Shown piece after piece: positions 26,281 through 34,750 of a stretch of DNA of 64,000 bases. The stretch spans positions 92,001 to 156,000 of the forward strand of contig JAAYCL010000037.1 of NCBI GenBank assembly GCA_012729785.1, written 5' to 3'. The translations under genes were made by a program, and so were the position numbers. Numbering within the stretch: the first letter of the stretch is position 1; every line of letters starts with the position of its first letter. This DNA is from Chlamydiota bacterium. Lineage in GTDB: Bacteria; Auribacterota; Tritonobacteria; UBA1439. A model generated the notes under the pieces. It searched no databases. It was given only the letters and a program-made list of their open reading frames with translations, and was not told where the DNA came from.

Positions 26281-27693
26281 ATGCAACCGCTTGTCTACGT
26301 CATCGTCATCAACTGGAACGGAAAAGAACACCTTCACTCCTGCCTCGGCTCCCTCGCCCGTCTTGCCTACCCGAATCTGCGCACCGTGTTGGTGGACAAC
26401 GGTTCCTCGGACGGAAGCGCGGGGTACGTCCGGACCCACTTCCCGGCGGTGACGGTCCTGGAGAATCGGCGCAACGTCGGCTTCGCCGCGGGTAACAACC
26501 GGGGGATGGCGTACGCGCTGGAGCGGGGGGCAGACTTCATCGCCCTCCTCAACAACGACATGGAGGTCGACCCGGGTTGGCTCTCGGCGCTCGTCGAGGC
26601 CGCCGCGGCCGACCCATCCGTAGGGGTGTGCGCGCCCAAGCTCCTCTACTTCGACCGCCGCGACATCATCCAGGGGATCGGCGTATGCCTCAACAGGATC
26701 GGTCTTGCATGGGACTACCTGAACGGGCGCTACGACCTCCCCGGCCTCTCCATTGCCTCCGAGGTGATCGCGGCCTGCGGCGGAGCGTTCTTCGTGCGGG
26801 CGGCGGCGCTCCGCGCGGCGGGTCTCTTCGACCCGGCCTACTTCATCTACCTCGAGGACGTGGAACTCAGTCTGCGGATCAGGGCGCACGGGTACCGCAT
26901 CGTCACGGTGCCCGCGGCGCGCGCCTACCACAAGGCATCCGCCACGATGCGGGAGAACTCCCCTCGCAAGAACTACCTTACGCTGCGAAACAGGATCCTC
27001 TTGATGCTGAAATGCTTTCCGGCGCCGATGCTGCCCCGCGCCCTCGCAGGCACCCTGCGCCGGGAATGGGGGGTCGCCCAAGACCACTACTGGAGGGGGC
27101 AGCCACGACTGATCGCCACGCAGGCGCACGCCGTCCTCGCCGCCCTCACCCGTCTCCCCCGCCTGTTCGCGGCGAGGAGGAGGATGCCCCCCCTGACGCA
27201 CGAGCGCGTCTGGCGGCTCCTGAGCCCGGGGGTGAAGCCCGCCCGCATCCGCCTCCCTCTTCCTCCCGCGGAAGGATGGGACCGCCCGGACGCACCGGGG
27301 ATCGGCCTCGCCTCGCCGGGCGCGCGCCCCGGGCCCGGCTGGTACCTGATGCACGACGAGGCCGATCGTGACTGCCGCCGCTTCGCCCGCACGGCCACGG
27401 TCGCGCTGAAGGCGCCGGCGGGGTCAGCCCTGTCGCTGCGGATCACCGTCGGCAACGACCATTACACCGCGAAACCGGTCGGCCTGCGGGTGAAGGCCAA
27501 CGGCCGCGAGCTTGGGCGCGTCGTGCCGAAGGCGGGCTGGAGCGAGCATTCGTTTCCGCTGGAAGGCGCCGGGCCCGGCCCCGTCACCGTGACGCTGGAG
27601 GCGGACGACCTTTACAGCGCCGATCTGACCGGCGAACCCACGGACCTGAGCTTCAAGGTGCGCACGATCGCGCTCGAGGCGGCCCCACGGTGA
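26281..27693 (+). CDS. Glycosyltransferase family 2 protein with C-terminal beta-rich domain
   Basis: 470 residues from ATG 26281 (CCGGAG six bases upstream). GT2 core: VYVIVINWNGKEHLHSC, VLVDNGSSDGSAGYV, RNVGFAAGNNRGMAYAL, ALLNNDMEVDPGWL (DxD), CGGAFFVRAAALRAAGLFD and YLEDVELSLRIRAHGY. After a basic hydrophobic stretch (RKNYLTLRNRILLML) and a Pro-rich linker comes a domain starting GPGWYLMHDEAD and running through GRELGRVVPKAGW to TDLSFKVRTIAL. This is the most regular copy of the domain shared with the genes at 10818, 18445 and 21526. Its stop overlaps the next start as GTGA, so the two genes are coupled. Confidence 0.88.
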   Translation: MQPLVYVIVINWNGKEHLHSCLGSLARLAYPNLRTVLVDNGSSDGSAGYVRTHFPAVTVLENRRNVGFAAGNNRGMAYALERGADFIALLNNDMEVDPGWLSALVEAAAADPSVGVCAPKLLYFDRRDIIQGIGVCLNRIGLAWDYLNGRYDLPGLSIASEVIAACGGAFFVRAAALRAAGLFDPAYFIYLEDVELSLRIRAHGYRIVTVPAARAYHKASATMRENSPRKNYLTLRNRILLMLKCFPAPMLPRALAGTLRREWGVAQDHYWRGQPRLIATQAHAVLAALTRLPRLFAARRRMPPLTHERVWRLLSPGVKPARIRLPLPPAEGWDRPDAPGIGLASPGARPGPGWYLMHDEADRDCRRFARTATVALKAPAGSALSLRITVGNDHYTAKPVGLRVKANGRELGRVVPKAGWSEHSFPLEGAGPGPVTVTLEADDLYSADLTGEPTDLSFKVRTIALEAAPR

Positions 27694-28922
27694 GGATCCT
27701 GCACCTCGTCCAGCAGTACTGGCCGTTCCACTGCGGCTCCGCCAGATACTTCCAGCTCCTCTCCGAGCATCTGGCCGCGAGGGGCCACGAGGTCCGCGTC
27801 TTCACCACCGACGCCCTCGAGAACGACTACTTCGAGGATCCGACGAAGAGGCGCGCGAGGCGCAACGTCGAGCTCCACCGCGGCGTTACGATCCGCCGTT
27901 TCCGCACCCGTCACCTGCCGAAGAAGGCGCGGAATCGCCTCCACGACCTGACCCCGTTCCGGTGGACGAAACACCTGTTCTACCTCCCGGTGGTCCCCGG
28001 CCTCCTGCGGACCTCCCTCCGCAGACACGACGTGGATCTCGTCCACGCAGGCGTGCTCCCGTACGGCATCCTCCTGTACGCGGCACGCGGGATCGCCCGG
28101 CGGAGCCGCGCCCCTCTCGTGATCACCCCGTGCCTGCACACCGGGGAACCCGGCGACGATTTCATCCTGCGGGTCCACTCAGATCCGTACCAGATCGAGA
28201 TCCTGCGCCGCGCCGACCTCGTCCTCGCGCTCACCGAAGGGGAGAAGCGCGCCCTTATCTCCCTCGGCGTCCCCGCCGCGCGCGTCGAGGTGATCGGGTT
28301 CGGGATATCGCCCCGGGAGATCGCCGGCGGGCGCGCAGACCGTTTCAGGCAAATGCACAATGTCGCCGGCCCCCTCGTGGTCTTCCTGGGCACGCGCTGC
28401 TACGACAAGGGGACGGTGCACCTGGTCCAGGCCTCGGAGCTGCTCTGGCGGAAGGGGAGGGAGTTCACCCTCGTCCTCGCCGGCGCCTCGGCCAACAGGG
28501 ATTTCACCGACTTCTACGCTCGCGTTCCCGACGAAACGAAGAGCCGGATCATTGTGCGACACGATATCCCCGAGGAGGAGAAGCGCGATCTTCTCGACGC
28601 GGCGACGGTGTTTGCGATGCCCTCCCGCAACGACGCCTTCGGCATCGTCTTCCTCGAGGCGTGGGCCTACCGTACGCCGGTGATCGGCGCGTGGGCGAGC
28701 GGGACCCCGGACGTCATCTCCGACGGCCGGGATGGCCTCCTGGTGCCGTTCGGCGACACGGAGGCGCTCGCCGGAAAGATCGCGCTCCTCCTCGATGACC
28801 CGGCTCTCGCCGCCCGCCTCGGCGATGCCGGGCACGCCGCCTTCATGACCCGTTTCACCTCCGATCGCAAGTTCGCGGCGATAGAGCGCGCCTACGAGCG
28901 GCTCGTCTCGAAGCGGCGGTGA
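27690..28922 (+). CDS. Glycosyltransferase family 4 protein
   Basis: 410 residues from GTG 27690, overlapping the preceding gene by four bases. Acceptor domain: RILHLVQQYWPFHCGSARYFQLL, HEVRVFTTDALENDYF, VDLVHAGVLPYGILLYAA. Then RVHSDPYQIEILRRADLVLALT. Donor domain: LVVFLGTRCYDKGTVHLV, VFAMPSRNDAFGIVFLEAWAYRTPVIGA (E-x7-E form with D) and GRDGLLVPFGD. It has the same length as the paralogue at 23465 and shares block after block with it and with 19940. Likely transfers a sugar in the same glycan pathway. Confidence 0.88.
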   Translation: MRILHLVQQYWPFHCGSARYFQLLSEHLAARGHEVRVFTTDALENDYFEDPTKRRARRNVELHRGVTIRRFRTRHLPKKARNRLHDLTPFRWTKHLFYLPVVPGLLRTSLRRHDVDLVHAGVLPYGILLYAARGIARRSRAPLVITPCLHTGEPGDDFILRVHSDPYQIEILRRADLVLALTEGEKRALISLGVPAARVEVIGFGISPREIAGGRADRFRQMHNVAGPLVVFLGTRCYDKGTVHLVQASELLWRKGREFTLVLAGASANRDFTDFYARVPDETKSRIIVRHDIPEEEKRDLLDAATVFAMPSRNDAFGIVFLEAWAYRTPVIGAWASGTPDVISDGRDGLLVPFGDTEALAGKIALLLDDPALAARLGDAGHAAFMTRFTSDRKFAAIERAYERLVSKRR

Positions 28923-28963
28923 GCGCCCCCTCGGTCTCGAGGCGCGGCCAAGAGGCAAAATAG

Positions 28964-28993
28964 TTGTCGCCGGCTTGCGCCCTGTGCTATAGT
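28964..28993 (+). promoter_or_regulatory. Promoter of the DUF5989-SxtJ-carbamoyltransferase operon
   Basis: TTGTCG (28964-28969), 18 bp, TGc plus TATAGT (28988-28993). Only six bases separate the -10 from ATG 29000, so the first gene should be translated from a leaderless message. Confidence 0.6.
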
Positions 28994-28999
28994 GACGAT

Positions 29000-29152
29000 A
29001 TGCGTGAACTGCTGAAGGAGTTATGGCTGTTCCTCAAGGAGACCAAGATGTGGTGGATCGCGCCGATCCTTATCGTCCTGGTTCTTCTGAGCATCCTCGT
29101 CTTCGTGACGGAGGGGTCGGCGGTCCTGCCGTTCATCTACACCCTGTTCTGA
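29000..29152 (+). CDS. DUF5989 (SxtK-like) small membrane protein
   Basis: 50 residues from ATG 29000. Pattern: a short amphipathic helix (MRELLKELWLFLKETKMWW), one transmembrane helix (IAPILIVLVLLSILVFV) and the conserved end TEGSAVLPFIYTLF. This matches the DUF5989 family, which is regularly found beside SxtJ-type membrane proteins and NodU/CmcH-type carbamoyltransferases; the saxitoxin cluster has the same trio (sxtI/J/K). Function unknown; it may place the carbamoyltransferase at the membrane. No Shine-Dalgarno is present: the start lies at the expected transcription start. Confidence 0.85.
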   Translation: MRELLKELWLFLKETKMWWIAPILIVLVLLSILVFVTEGSAVLPFIYTLF

Positions 29153-29171
29153 TCGCCCCGGGGCATCTCCG

Positions 29172-29495
29172 TTGAACCTGAGACTGAAGATCGTCGTTGC
29201 ATTCCTGTCCACGGTGGCCGCCCTCTCCCTCCTCGTCTGGCAACGGAGGCGATTCCCCGAGCCGATCGAGCGGGCCCTCGACGCGGTCAGGAGATGGTGG
29301 CTCCGCGTCGCAACGCGGATCGGACACGCCCAGACCGTCGTCATCCTCACGCTGGTCTACTTCACGGTCGTCGCCGTGACCGCGGTCATCGCGCGGCTGG
29401 CGGGGCGGGACTTCCTCCGGTTGCGCGCGCCGGGCGCGTGGCGCCCGCGCCGCCGCACCCGCGACACGATCGAAACCCTGCGGAGGCAGTTCTAG
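29172..29495 (+). CDS. SxtJ-like membrane protein
   Basis: 107 residues from TTG 29172 with only a poor ribosome site; it follows DUF5989 by 19 bp and precedes the carbamoyltransferase by 25 bp. Two hydrophobic stretches (IVVAFLSTVAALSLLVW and TVVILTLVYFTVVAVTAVIAR) are followed by the RLAGRDFLRLR motif, which resembles the GKDPL.LK end of SxtJ-family proteins, and a basic tail. Identification rests on this short motif and on the position in the trio. Function unknown, presumed to support carbamoyl transfer to an exported or membrane-bound glycan. Confidence 0.7.
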   Translation: MNLRLKIVVAFLSTVAALSLLVWQRRRFPEPIERALDAVRRWWLRVATRIGHAQTVVILTLVYFTVVAVTAVIARLAGRDFLRLRAPGAWRPRRRTRDTIETLRRQF

Positions 29496-29520
29496 ACGGC
29501 GCCGGCCGGACTGCAGATCC

Positions 29521-31323
29521 ATGAAGATACTCGGCATATCCTGCTTCTACCACGACTCCGCGGCGGCCCTCTGTCTGGACGGAAGGATCGTCGCGGCGGT
29601 GGAGGAGGAGTGATTCAGCAGGAAGAAGCACGACTCGGGCTTCCCGAAGCAGGCGATCGATTTCTGCCTGAAATTCGGCGGCGTGAGGATGGCCGACCTC
29701 GACTACGTCGTCTTCTACGAGAAGCCGTTCGTCAAGATGGAGCGGCTCATCCTCTCCTACCTCGCCACCTGGCCGCGCTCCTACCGGTCGTTTGTCACGG
29801 CGATGCCGATATGGCTCAGGGAGAAGATGCATATCCCGTCGGTGATCAGGAAGGAGACCGGCTACGAGGGGGAGATCCTCTACACCGACCACCACCTCTC
29901 CCACGCGGCGTCCTGTTTCCTCTGCTCCCCGTTCGAGGAGGCGGCGATCTTTACGATCGACGGCGTCGGCGAGTGGAACACCGCCTCGTACGGCATCGGG
30001 CGGGGCAACCGGGTCGAACTCACGCACGAGATCAACTTCCCCCACTCCCTCGGCCTCCTCTACAGCGCCTTCACCGGCTACCTCGGCTTCCGGGTCAACG
30101 ACGGGGAGTACAAGGTGATGGGGATGGCGCCGTACGGGACCCCCCGTTACGCGGACAAGATCCGCGAGCTCGTCGAGATCAACGACGACGGGAGTTTCCG
30201 GCTGGACATGGACTACTTCGCCTACCATTACAAGCTCCGGAACCTCACCCGGAAGTTCATCGATCTGTTCGGCCCGCCGCGCCCGCCCGAGTCGGTCTTC
30301 TACACCGAGCGCCTCTTCCCGGCAAAAGACCTGCCCGGGTGGGACGACGGCTGGGCGCGGGAGTGCCAGCGCTTCGCCGACATCGCCCACAGCATCCAGG
30401 AGGTCACCGAGGAGGCGATGCTGAAGACGGCCGAGTTCCTCCACCGCGAGACGGGGATGGACCGTCTCTGCATGGCGGGGGGGGTGGCCCTCAACTGCGT
30501 CGCCAACGGCGAGGTCCTCCGGAGGACGCCGTTCAAGGATATCTGGATCCAGCCCGGCGCGGGAGACTCCGGCGCGGCGATCGGCGCCGCCCTCTACGTC
30601 TACAACACGGTCCTCGGCAATCCGCGGAACTGGGTGATGGATCAGGCGTACCTGGGGCCGTCGTTCAGCGAGGCGTCGATCAGGGACTGGCTCGACAAAC
30701 AGGGGATCCCCTACACGGAGTATTCCGCCGAGGAGCTTCCGCGCGTCGTCGCCGGCCTCATCGCGGAGAAGAACGTCGTCGGCCTTTTCAACGGCAGGAT
30801 GGAGTTCGGCCCCCGGGCTCTCGGGGCGCGCTCGATCCTCGCCGACCCGCGCACGGCCGAGATGAAGGACATCCTGAACGAGAAGATCAAGCACCGCGAG
30901 CAGTTCAGGCCGTTCGCCCCGGCGGTGCTCGTCGAGAAGGCGGGCGACTACTTCGACCTCGGCTGCACGGACGCCCCGTATATGCTGATCGTGGGGGAGG
31001 TCAGGCCGGACAAGCGGTCGGTCATCCCCGCGGTCACGCACGCCGACCACACCGCCCGCCCCCAGACGGTGCGGCGCGATTCCAATCCCCGCTACTACGA
31101 CATCATCGCGGAGTTCGGGAAGCTCACCGGCGTCCCTGTCATCATCAACACATCCTTCAACGTCCGCGGCGAGCCGATCGTCCTCACGCCCGACCAGGCG
31201 TACCGCTGCTTCGCCACGACCGACATGGACTATTTGGTGCTGGAGCGCTGCGTCGTGGCCAAGAAGGAGATCCGCCCCGACCAGATCCCCCCCCCGCCCG
31301 AGTGGCTCCTGCTCGACAGGTAA
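29521..31323 (+). CDS. Carbamoyltransferase (NodU/CmcH/SxtI family), interrupted by an in-frame TGA at codon 31
   Basis: The full frame would encode 600 residues, but codon 31 is TGA. Translation reads MKILGISCFYHDSAAAL ... AAVEEE, stop, FSRKKHDSGFPKQ, where the family has EERFSRxKHD, so an Arg codon (CGA) became TGA. Downstream everything is intact: DHHLSHAASCF (metal site), GVALNCVANGEV, GDSGAAIGAALY, MEFGPRALGARSILADPR and the C-terminal YrdC-like part with RPFAPAVL and NTSFNVRGEPIV. ATG 29683 would give a 546-residue protein lacking the first strands of the ASKHA fold. The enzyme uses carbamoyl phosphate and ATP to O-carbamoylate a sugar or lipid. Either a recent nonsense mutation or a sequence error. 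Confidence 0.85.
29611..29613 (+). other. In-frame TGA inside the carbamoyltransferase
   Basis: TGA replaces the conserved Arg codon of the EERFSR motif; a single C-to-T change from CGA explains it. Stop read-through through a changed code is unlikely because neighbouring genes stop normally at TGA. Confidence 0.9.
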
Positions 31324-31336
31324 GCATCGCACATCG

Positions 31337-32101
31337 GTGAGCGACGTCATGGGTCACGCAGCATCTCCGCGACACGCCTCCACCCCGCGCGCGAGGACAG
31401 CCGCTGTCCTCCTCGGCATCTGCCTCTCGTTGCTCCTTCTTTAGATCAAACTGCGCGCAGCAGGGCGTGTCTTTCTCCACCTCCAGGACCGCCGCAATAG
31501 GGCCTCGCTCACCCAGAAGGGCGAATTCCGGATCATCTGCCTTGGAGAATCCACCACGGCCCTGGGGGGCGAAAACTCCTATCCCCTTCAACTTGAAGAG
31601 ATTCTCAACAACGCGGGTCTGAGCGTGAAGATCAGCGTGATCAACAAGGGAGTCCCCTGCGTCCAAACCTCGTACATACTTGAGCACCTGGAGGCCAACC
31701 TCCGCAGTTGCGCCCCCCACATGGTCATGGCGATGATGGGCATCAACGACAGTAGGGATCTTCAACCGTACGACGATATCTCTGTCGGCGGTTCAAAACC
31801 GCGCATCGCGAGTCTCAGAGTCCATACATGCGCCCGTCTGTTGTGGGAAAACATTCGAATCGAGGCGGAAAGACTCACGGCGGGGGACGATGCGTCATGT
31901 TTTGAGAGGGGACGTTTGCTCAGGGGGGGCAAATCCGCTTCCGTGAAGCCGAACGGATGTTCGCGCTGGCACTCGAAAAAACCCCACCAACGCCGACGCC
32001 TGGTTCGAGCTTGGATCCCTGCGTCTCAAGATGGGGAAATGGGACCCGGGGAGGAAGGACCTCGAAAAGGCCATTGCGCTCGCGCCGGTCGTCGTCGCTG
32101 A
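31337..32101 (+). pseudogene. SGNH/GDSL hydrolase with TPR tail, broken
   Basis: GTG 31337 or ATG 31349 begins a signal-anchor (AAVLLGICLSLLLL), which is cut by TAG at 31442; a GAG Glu codon would restore it. The frame then continues as a typical SGNH hydrolase: FRIICLGESTTALGG (GDS-like block with Glu in place of Asp), VINKGVPCVQTSYIL and MVMAMMGINDSRD. Between about 31880 and 31990 the frame is lost, and the TPR helix pair resumes in other frames (EAERMFALALEK, then WFELGSLRLKMGKW, DLEKAIALAP). At least one nonsense codon and two frameshifts, and no SGNH Asp-His end, so it is dead. It follows the carbamoyltransferase directly, and this gene type often accompanies that enzyme. Confidence 0.75.
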
Positions 32102-32264
32102 AATCGAGCGGCATATGCCTGCACTTGCTCACCTTCGGCGCCCGGGCGCGGATCTTGCCCTCCTCGTCGATGATGGCGCGGCAGTCCCCGAGCGGCGTGG
32201 CGTCCAGGGCGAAGACCGGCCATCGGTATTTCACCGGGAACATGCCGCTCAGATGATCCTGCAC
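32095..32264 (-). pseudogene. Unidentified protein relic on the minus strand
   Basis: The minus-strand frame reads like protein (SGMFPVKYRWPVFALDATPLG, CRAIIDEEGKIRARAPKVS), then runs into the antisense of the TPR pseudogene near 32100. Upstream, in another frame, GTG 32317 begins VRKQLAAILCRLAER, and one base shift links the two. I do not recognise the family. Its left edge appears to be a junction where two unrelated remnants meet. Confidence 0.3.
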
Positions 32265-32313
32265 CAGCCGGGCCCCGTTCCGCGAGCCGGCACAGGATCG
32301 CCGCCAACTGTTT

Positions 32314-32604
32314 TCTCACGAGGCGGCCTCCACCTCTTTGCGCGCTTGCGCGTACAGCTCCGCGCGGGAGAGGATGTCTTCCAGGTGGAGGGCCGCATAC
32401 AGGGCGAGCTCCGCGTGCCTTTCGGGAGTATGAACCGGTCCCGGGAGGGGTCGTCGGTGCCCGGCAGCCGCATCGTTTCCCCGAAGAGGACCGCGGCGAT
32501 CTCCGCGATCGAAAGCGCCGACCCGATATGCCCCACGCGGGCGCGCATCGACTCCTCGAGAACGAGGGTGCGCACCGCGCGGGGGGGGTGACCGGGCCGT
32601 TCAT
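32314..32604 (-). pseudogene. Transketolase N-terminal subunit relic
   Basis: From ATG 32604 (MNGPVTPP) a frameshift in a run of G/C near 32585 leads to RTLVLEESMRARVGHIGSALSIAEIAA, followed by LPGTDDPSRDRFILPKG. These match the thiamine-diphosphate-domain start of transketolase (GHIGSALS, DRFILSKGHA). A second frameshift near 32418 restores HAELALYAALHLEDILS and RAELYAQARKE before TGA at 32314. Only about 90 of some 280 residues remain and the rest of the catalytic domain is missing. It lies antisense to and beside the SGNH/TPR pseudogene. Confidence 0.65.
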
Positions 32605-32766
32605 GCCCAGGATATAGACGACGGGGCCCGGGGGGCGTCAAACGCCCCCCTCTCAGGGTGGCGGCCAACAGGAGGGAAACCGGCCGCACAAGAGATACCC
32701 TCGCTACCCCACCCGCCGGTTCATCGGGCCCTTCGCCCCTCGACCGCGCCGCCAACGGCGCCGACG

Positions 32767-34713
32767 TCACGGGCGCCTGTGTCGCTCCGCCGCACGGTGC
32801 GTGGAACGGAATCCCGGCATATGCTCTTCCATCCACCGGGCGATCGCCTCCCCGACGACCCTGTGCCCCCGCGGACTCGGATGCGTGTCGTTGCAGTAGT
32901 AGAGGAGCGGGAGCGACCCGGAGGCCTTCTCGAGGACGGGACATAGATCGATGTACGGGATGCCATTCCTGGCGGCGAATTCCCCGAACATCCTTCTCTT
33001 CTCGACCATCTCCCGTTCCACCTTCCCGAGGATATCCTCGCCGAGATCCCGGACGAGCGCCTGGAACAGTCGTTCTGTTTTCTCCCTCCCCGCGGAGTGC
33101 AGCATGTGCGGCAGGTAGACGCGGTCCTTCGACGGCATGAAGCAGACGACATACGCGATCCCCCGCTTCCTGCACTCGTCCCGCGCCGTCAGGAATTCAC
33201 GCTGTGCGATCTCCCATCCCTCCCGGGGCCACTCGGTGCGGATGCTGCTTGCGAGCATGCGAAGGGAGTGGGGGCACAGCGCGATACGCACCCCGGGGCC
33301 CAGCGACGGGAGTTCGATGTCGTTCAGCGCCGCCGCGACGGAATTCCGCTCGGCGCCGCCGGATGCCCCCTCGCCCCCCCCGTCGCCGCTCGATTCGCGA
33401 GAAACGTATCCGGGCAATGGACGCACAGGATCCCGGGGGATCAGCTTCAGCACGCGCAGCTCGTCGAGGGGAGTGTATGAGAACCCCATCGGGGCCGGAA
33501 GATACACCTGGCCCCAGAGGATGCTTCCGTCGCAGAGCCCGCCGCGGCGGAACTTCTCGAAGGCGATGTTCTCGGACAGGTCGTTGGCCTCGTAGAGGAT
33601 ATGCACAACCAGCCGGGGATCCCTGCGGAAGCCGTATCGCTCCAGGATGATCCTCTGCTGCGTCGTCCCCGTTCCCGAGAGGCCGAGATTCGCGCACGGC
33701 GTGCCGGTCGACTCCTGCACCACGTCGCACAGCGGCACCGCCGCATTCGAGGCCTCGATGAACGAATCCCCCAGGAACACGATATCCGGCGGCCCGCCGC
33801 CGCCCGCCGCGACGCGGAACCCCTCGGCGTCCCAGTCTGCGGCGATCCGCTGCGGCGGCGTACACCCCTTGAGTCCCGTCAGCCCGAGATGGAACAGATC
33901 GCCGTCGGAGAAGACATAGTCCATCCTGAAGTGCGGCACCCGGGTGAACCCGAGCTCCGCGTCGTATCTGTTGCTGTTGTTCATCCGCATATGCCGCCGG
34001 CGCTGCAGTGGGTGGCTTCTGATCCGCTGTTGGACGGAGTTCGGGCATCGCGAGGGGACCAGCCGCATGAACGCCTCGACCGCGCCACCCACAAAGAGCG
34101 CCATCATTCCGAGCAGCACAAGCCCGAAGACGAACCTCCTTCCGCGCGAAGAGACAGACGCCGGCGCCGCCCGCGGCCGCAAACCACACAGGGCGGCGAC
34201 ATACAGGATGGCCAGTCCGGCGGCCATCGGGATCAGCGGGACGGGGACAATGCGAAGATTCCGCAACACAATCCCCTCGGGCGCGTGGAACGAGAGGGCG
34301 ATCCTCCTGGAGAAGAACGAGAGGGGGATGCAGACCTCCTGCCCCCCCTTCACGCCACGGCAGGAGAATAGGACCCGCGGGTCTCCGTCCTCCGGTGAGC
34401 GCGCCTCCACGCGAAGCGAAGCTCTTTGCGCCCCGACGGGAACGGCGGAAAACGAGACGTGGAACTGGTACCAGGGGGGAAATGGAAAAACGAGCGGGAA
34501 GACGAGCGAACTCCCCGGCGGGATGACGCACTGCGTGTACTCGGTCAAATCCCCCCGCACGATGGTCGTCGTGCGGGGGCCCTGCGCGTCCGCCGCGGGG
34601 GCGGGCTCAAGAACGCCATCCTCGAGCTTCAAGAACTCGACCGGAAGCAGCAGGAAGAGCAGGAGCGATAGCGCGATCAGTCCTGCGGCGGCACATAACA
34701 GCCCTCTCCGCAT
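32767..34713 (-). CDS. Membrane protein with SGNH/GDSL hydrolase domain
   Basis: 648 residues from ATG 34713 (AAAGGG seven bases upstream). Layout: transmembrane helix (LLCAAAGLIALSLLLFLLL), an extracytoplasmic beta-rich region (about 40-180), a second pair of hydrophobic segments (LIPMAAGLAILYVAALCGL, FVFGLVLLGMMALFVGGAV) and a C-terminal SGNH domain. That domain shows PDIVFLGDSFIEASN (catalytic Ser in GDS), NLGLSGTGTTQQ (block II Gly), ILYEANDLSEN (block III Asn) and NDTHPSPRGHRVV (Asp-His). It probably removes or adds acyl groups on an exported polysaccharide, as alginate- or cellulose-acetylation proteins of this fold do. A TATAAT promoter lies at 34751. Confidence 0.82.
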   Translation of the reverse strand: MRRGLLCAAAGLIALSLLLFLLLPVEFLKLEDGVLEPAPAADAQGPRTTTIVRGDLTEYTQCVIPPGSSLVFPLVFPFPPWYQFHVSFSAVPVGAQRASLRVEARSPEDGDPRVLFSCRGVKGGQEVCIPLSFFSRRIALSFHAPEGIVLRNLRIVPVPLIPMAAGLAILYVAALCGLRPRAAPASVSSRGRRFVFGLVLLGMMALFVGGAVEAFMRLVPSRCPNSVQQRIRSHPLQRRRHMRMNNSNRYDAELGFTRVPHFRMDYVFSDGDLFHLGLTGLKGCTPPQRIAADWDAEGFRVAAGGGGPPDIVFLGDSFIEASNAAVPLCDVVQESTGTPCANLGLSGTGTTQQRIILERYGFRRDPRLVVHILYEANDLSENIAFEKFRRGGLCDGSILWGQVYLPAPMGFSYTPLDELRVLKLIPRDPVRPLPGYVSRESSGDGGGEGASGGAERNSVAAALNDIELPSLGPGVRIALCPHSLRMLASSIRTEWPREGWEIAQREFLTARDECRKRGIAYVVCFMPSKDRVYLPHMLHSAGREKTERLFQALVRDLGEDILGKVEREMVEKRRMFGEFAARNGIPYIDLCPVLEKASGSLPLLYYCNDTHPSPRGHRVVGEAIARWMEEHMPGFRSTHRAAERHRRP

Positions 34714-34750
34714 ATCGTTCCCTTTCAGAACGGCTCTTCCGCAACGCGTC

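Noticed and set aside
24643-27354. Very long open frames antisense to real genes (also 15071-16888, 29386-31350 and 59466-62492 on the minus strand)
   Set aside because: They are shadows of high-GC genes: Arg/Pro/Gly/Ala-rich, no family motif, and they run across several well-supported genes on the other strand.
29611-29613. TGA as selenocysteine or a reassigned codon
   Set aside because: The family has Arg here, no SECIS-like hairpin is evident after it, and many neighbouring genes end with TGA.
32630-32650. Perfect 9-bp hairpin GGGGGGCGT-CAA-ACGCCCCCC as a terminator
   Set aside because: No T-run on either strand and no intact gene ends here; kept only as a GC palindrome in degenerate DNA.
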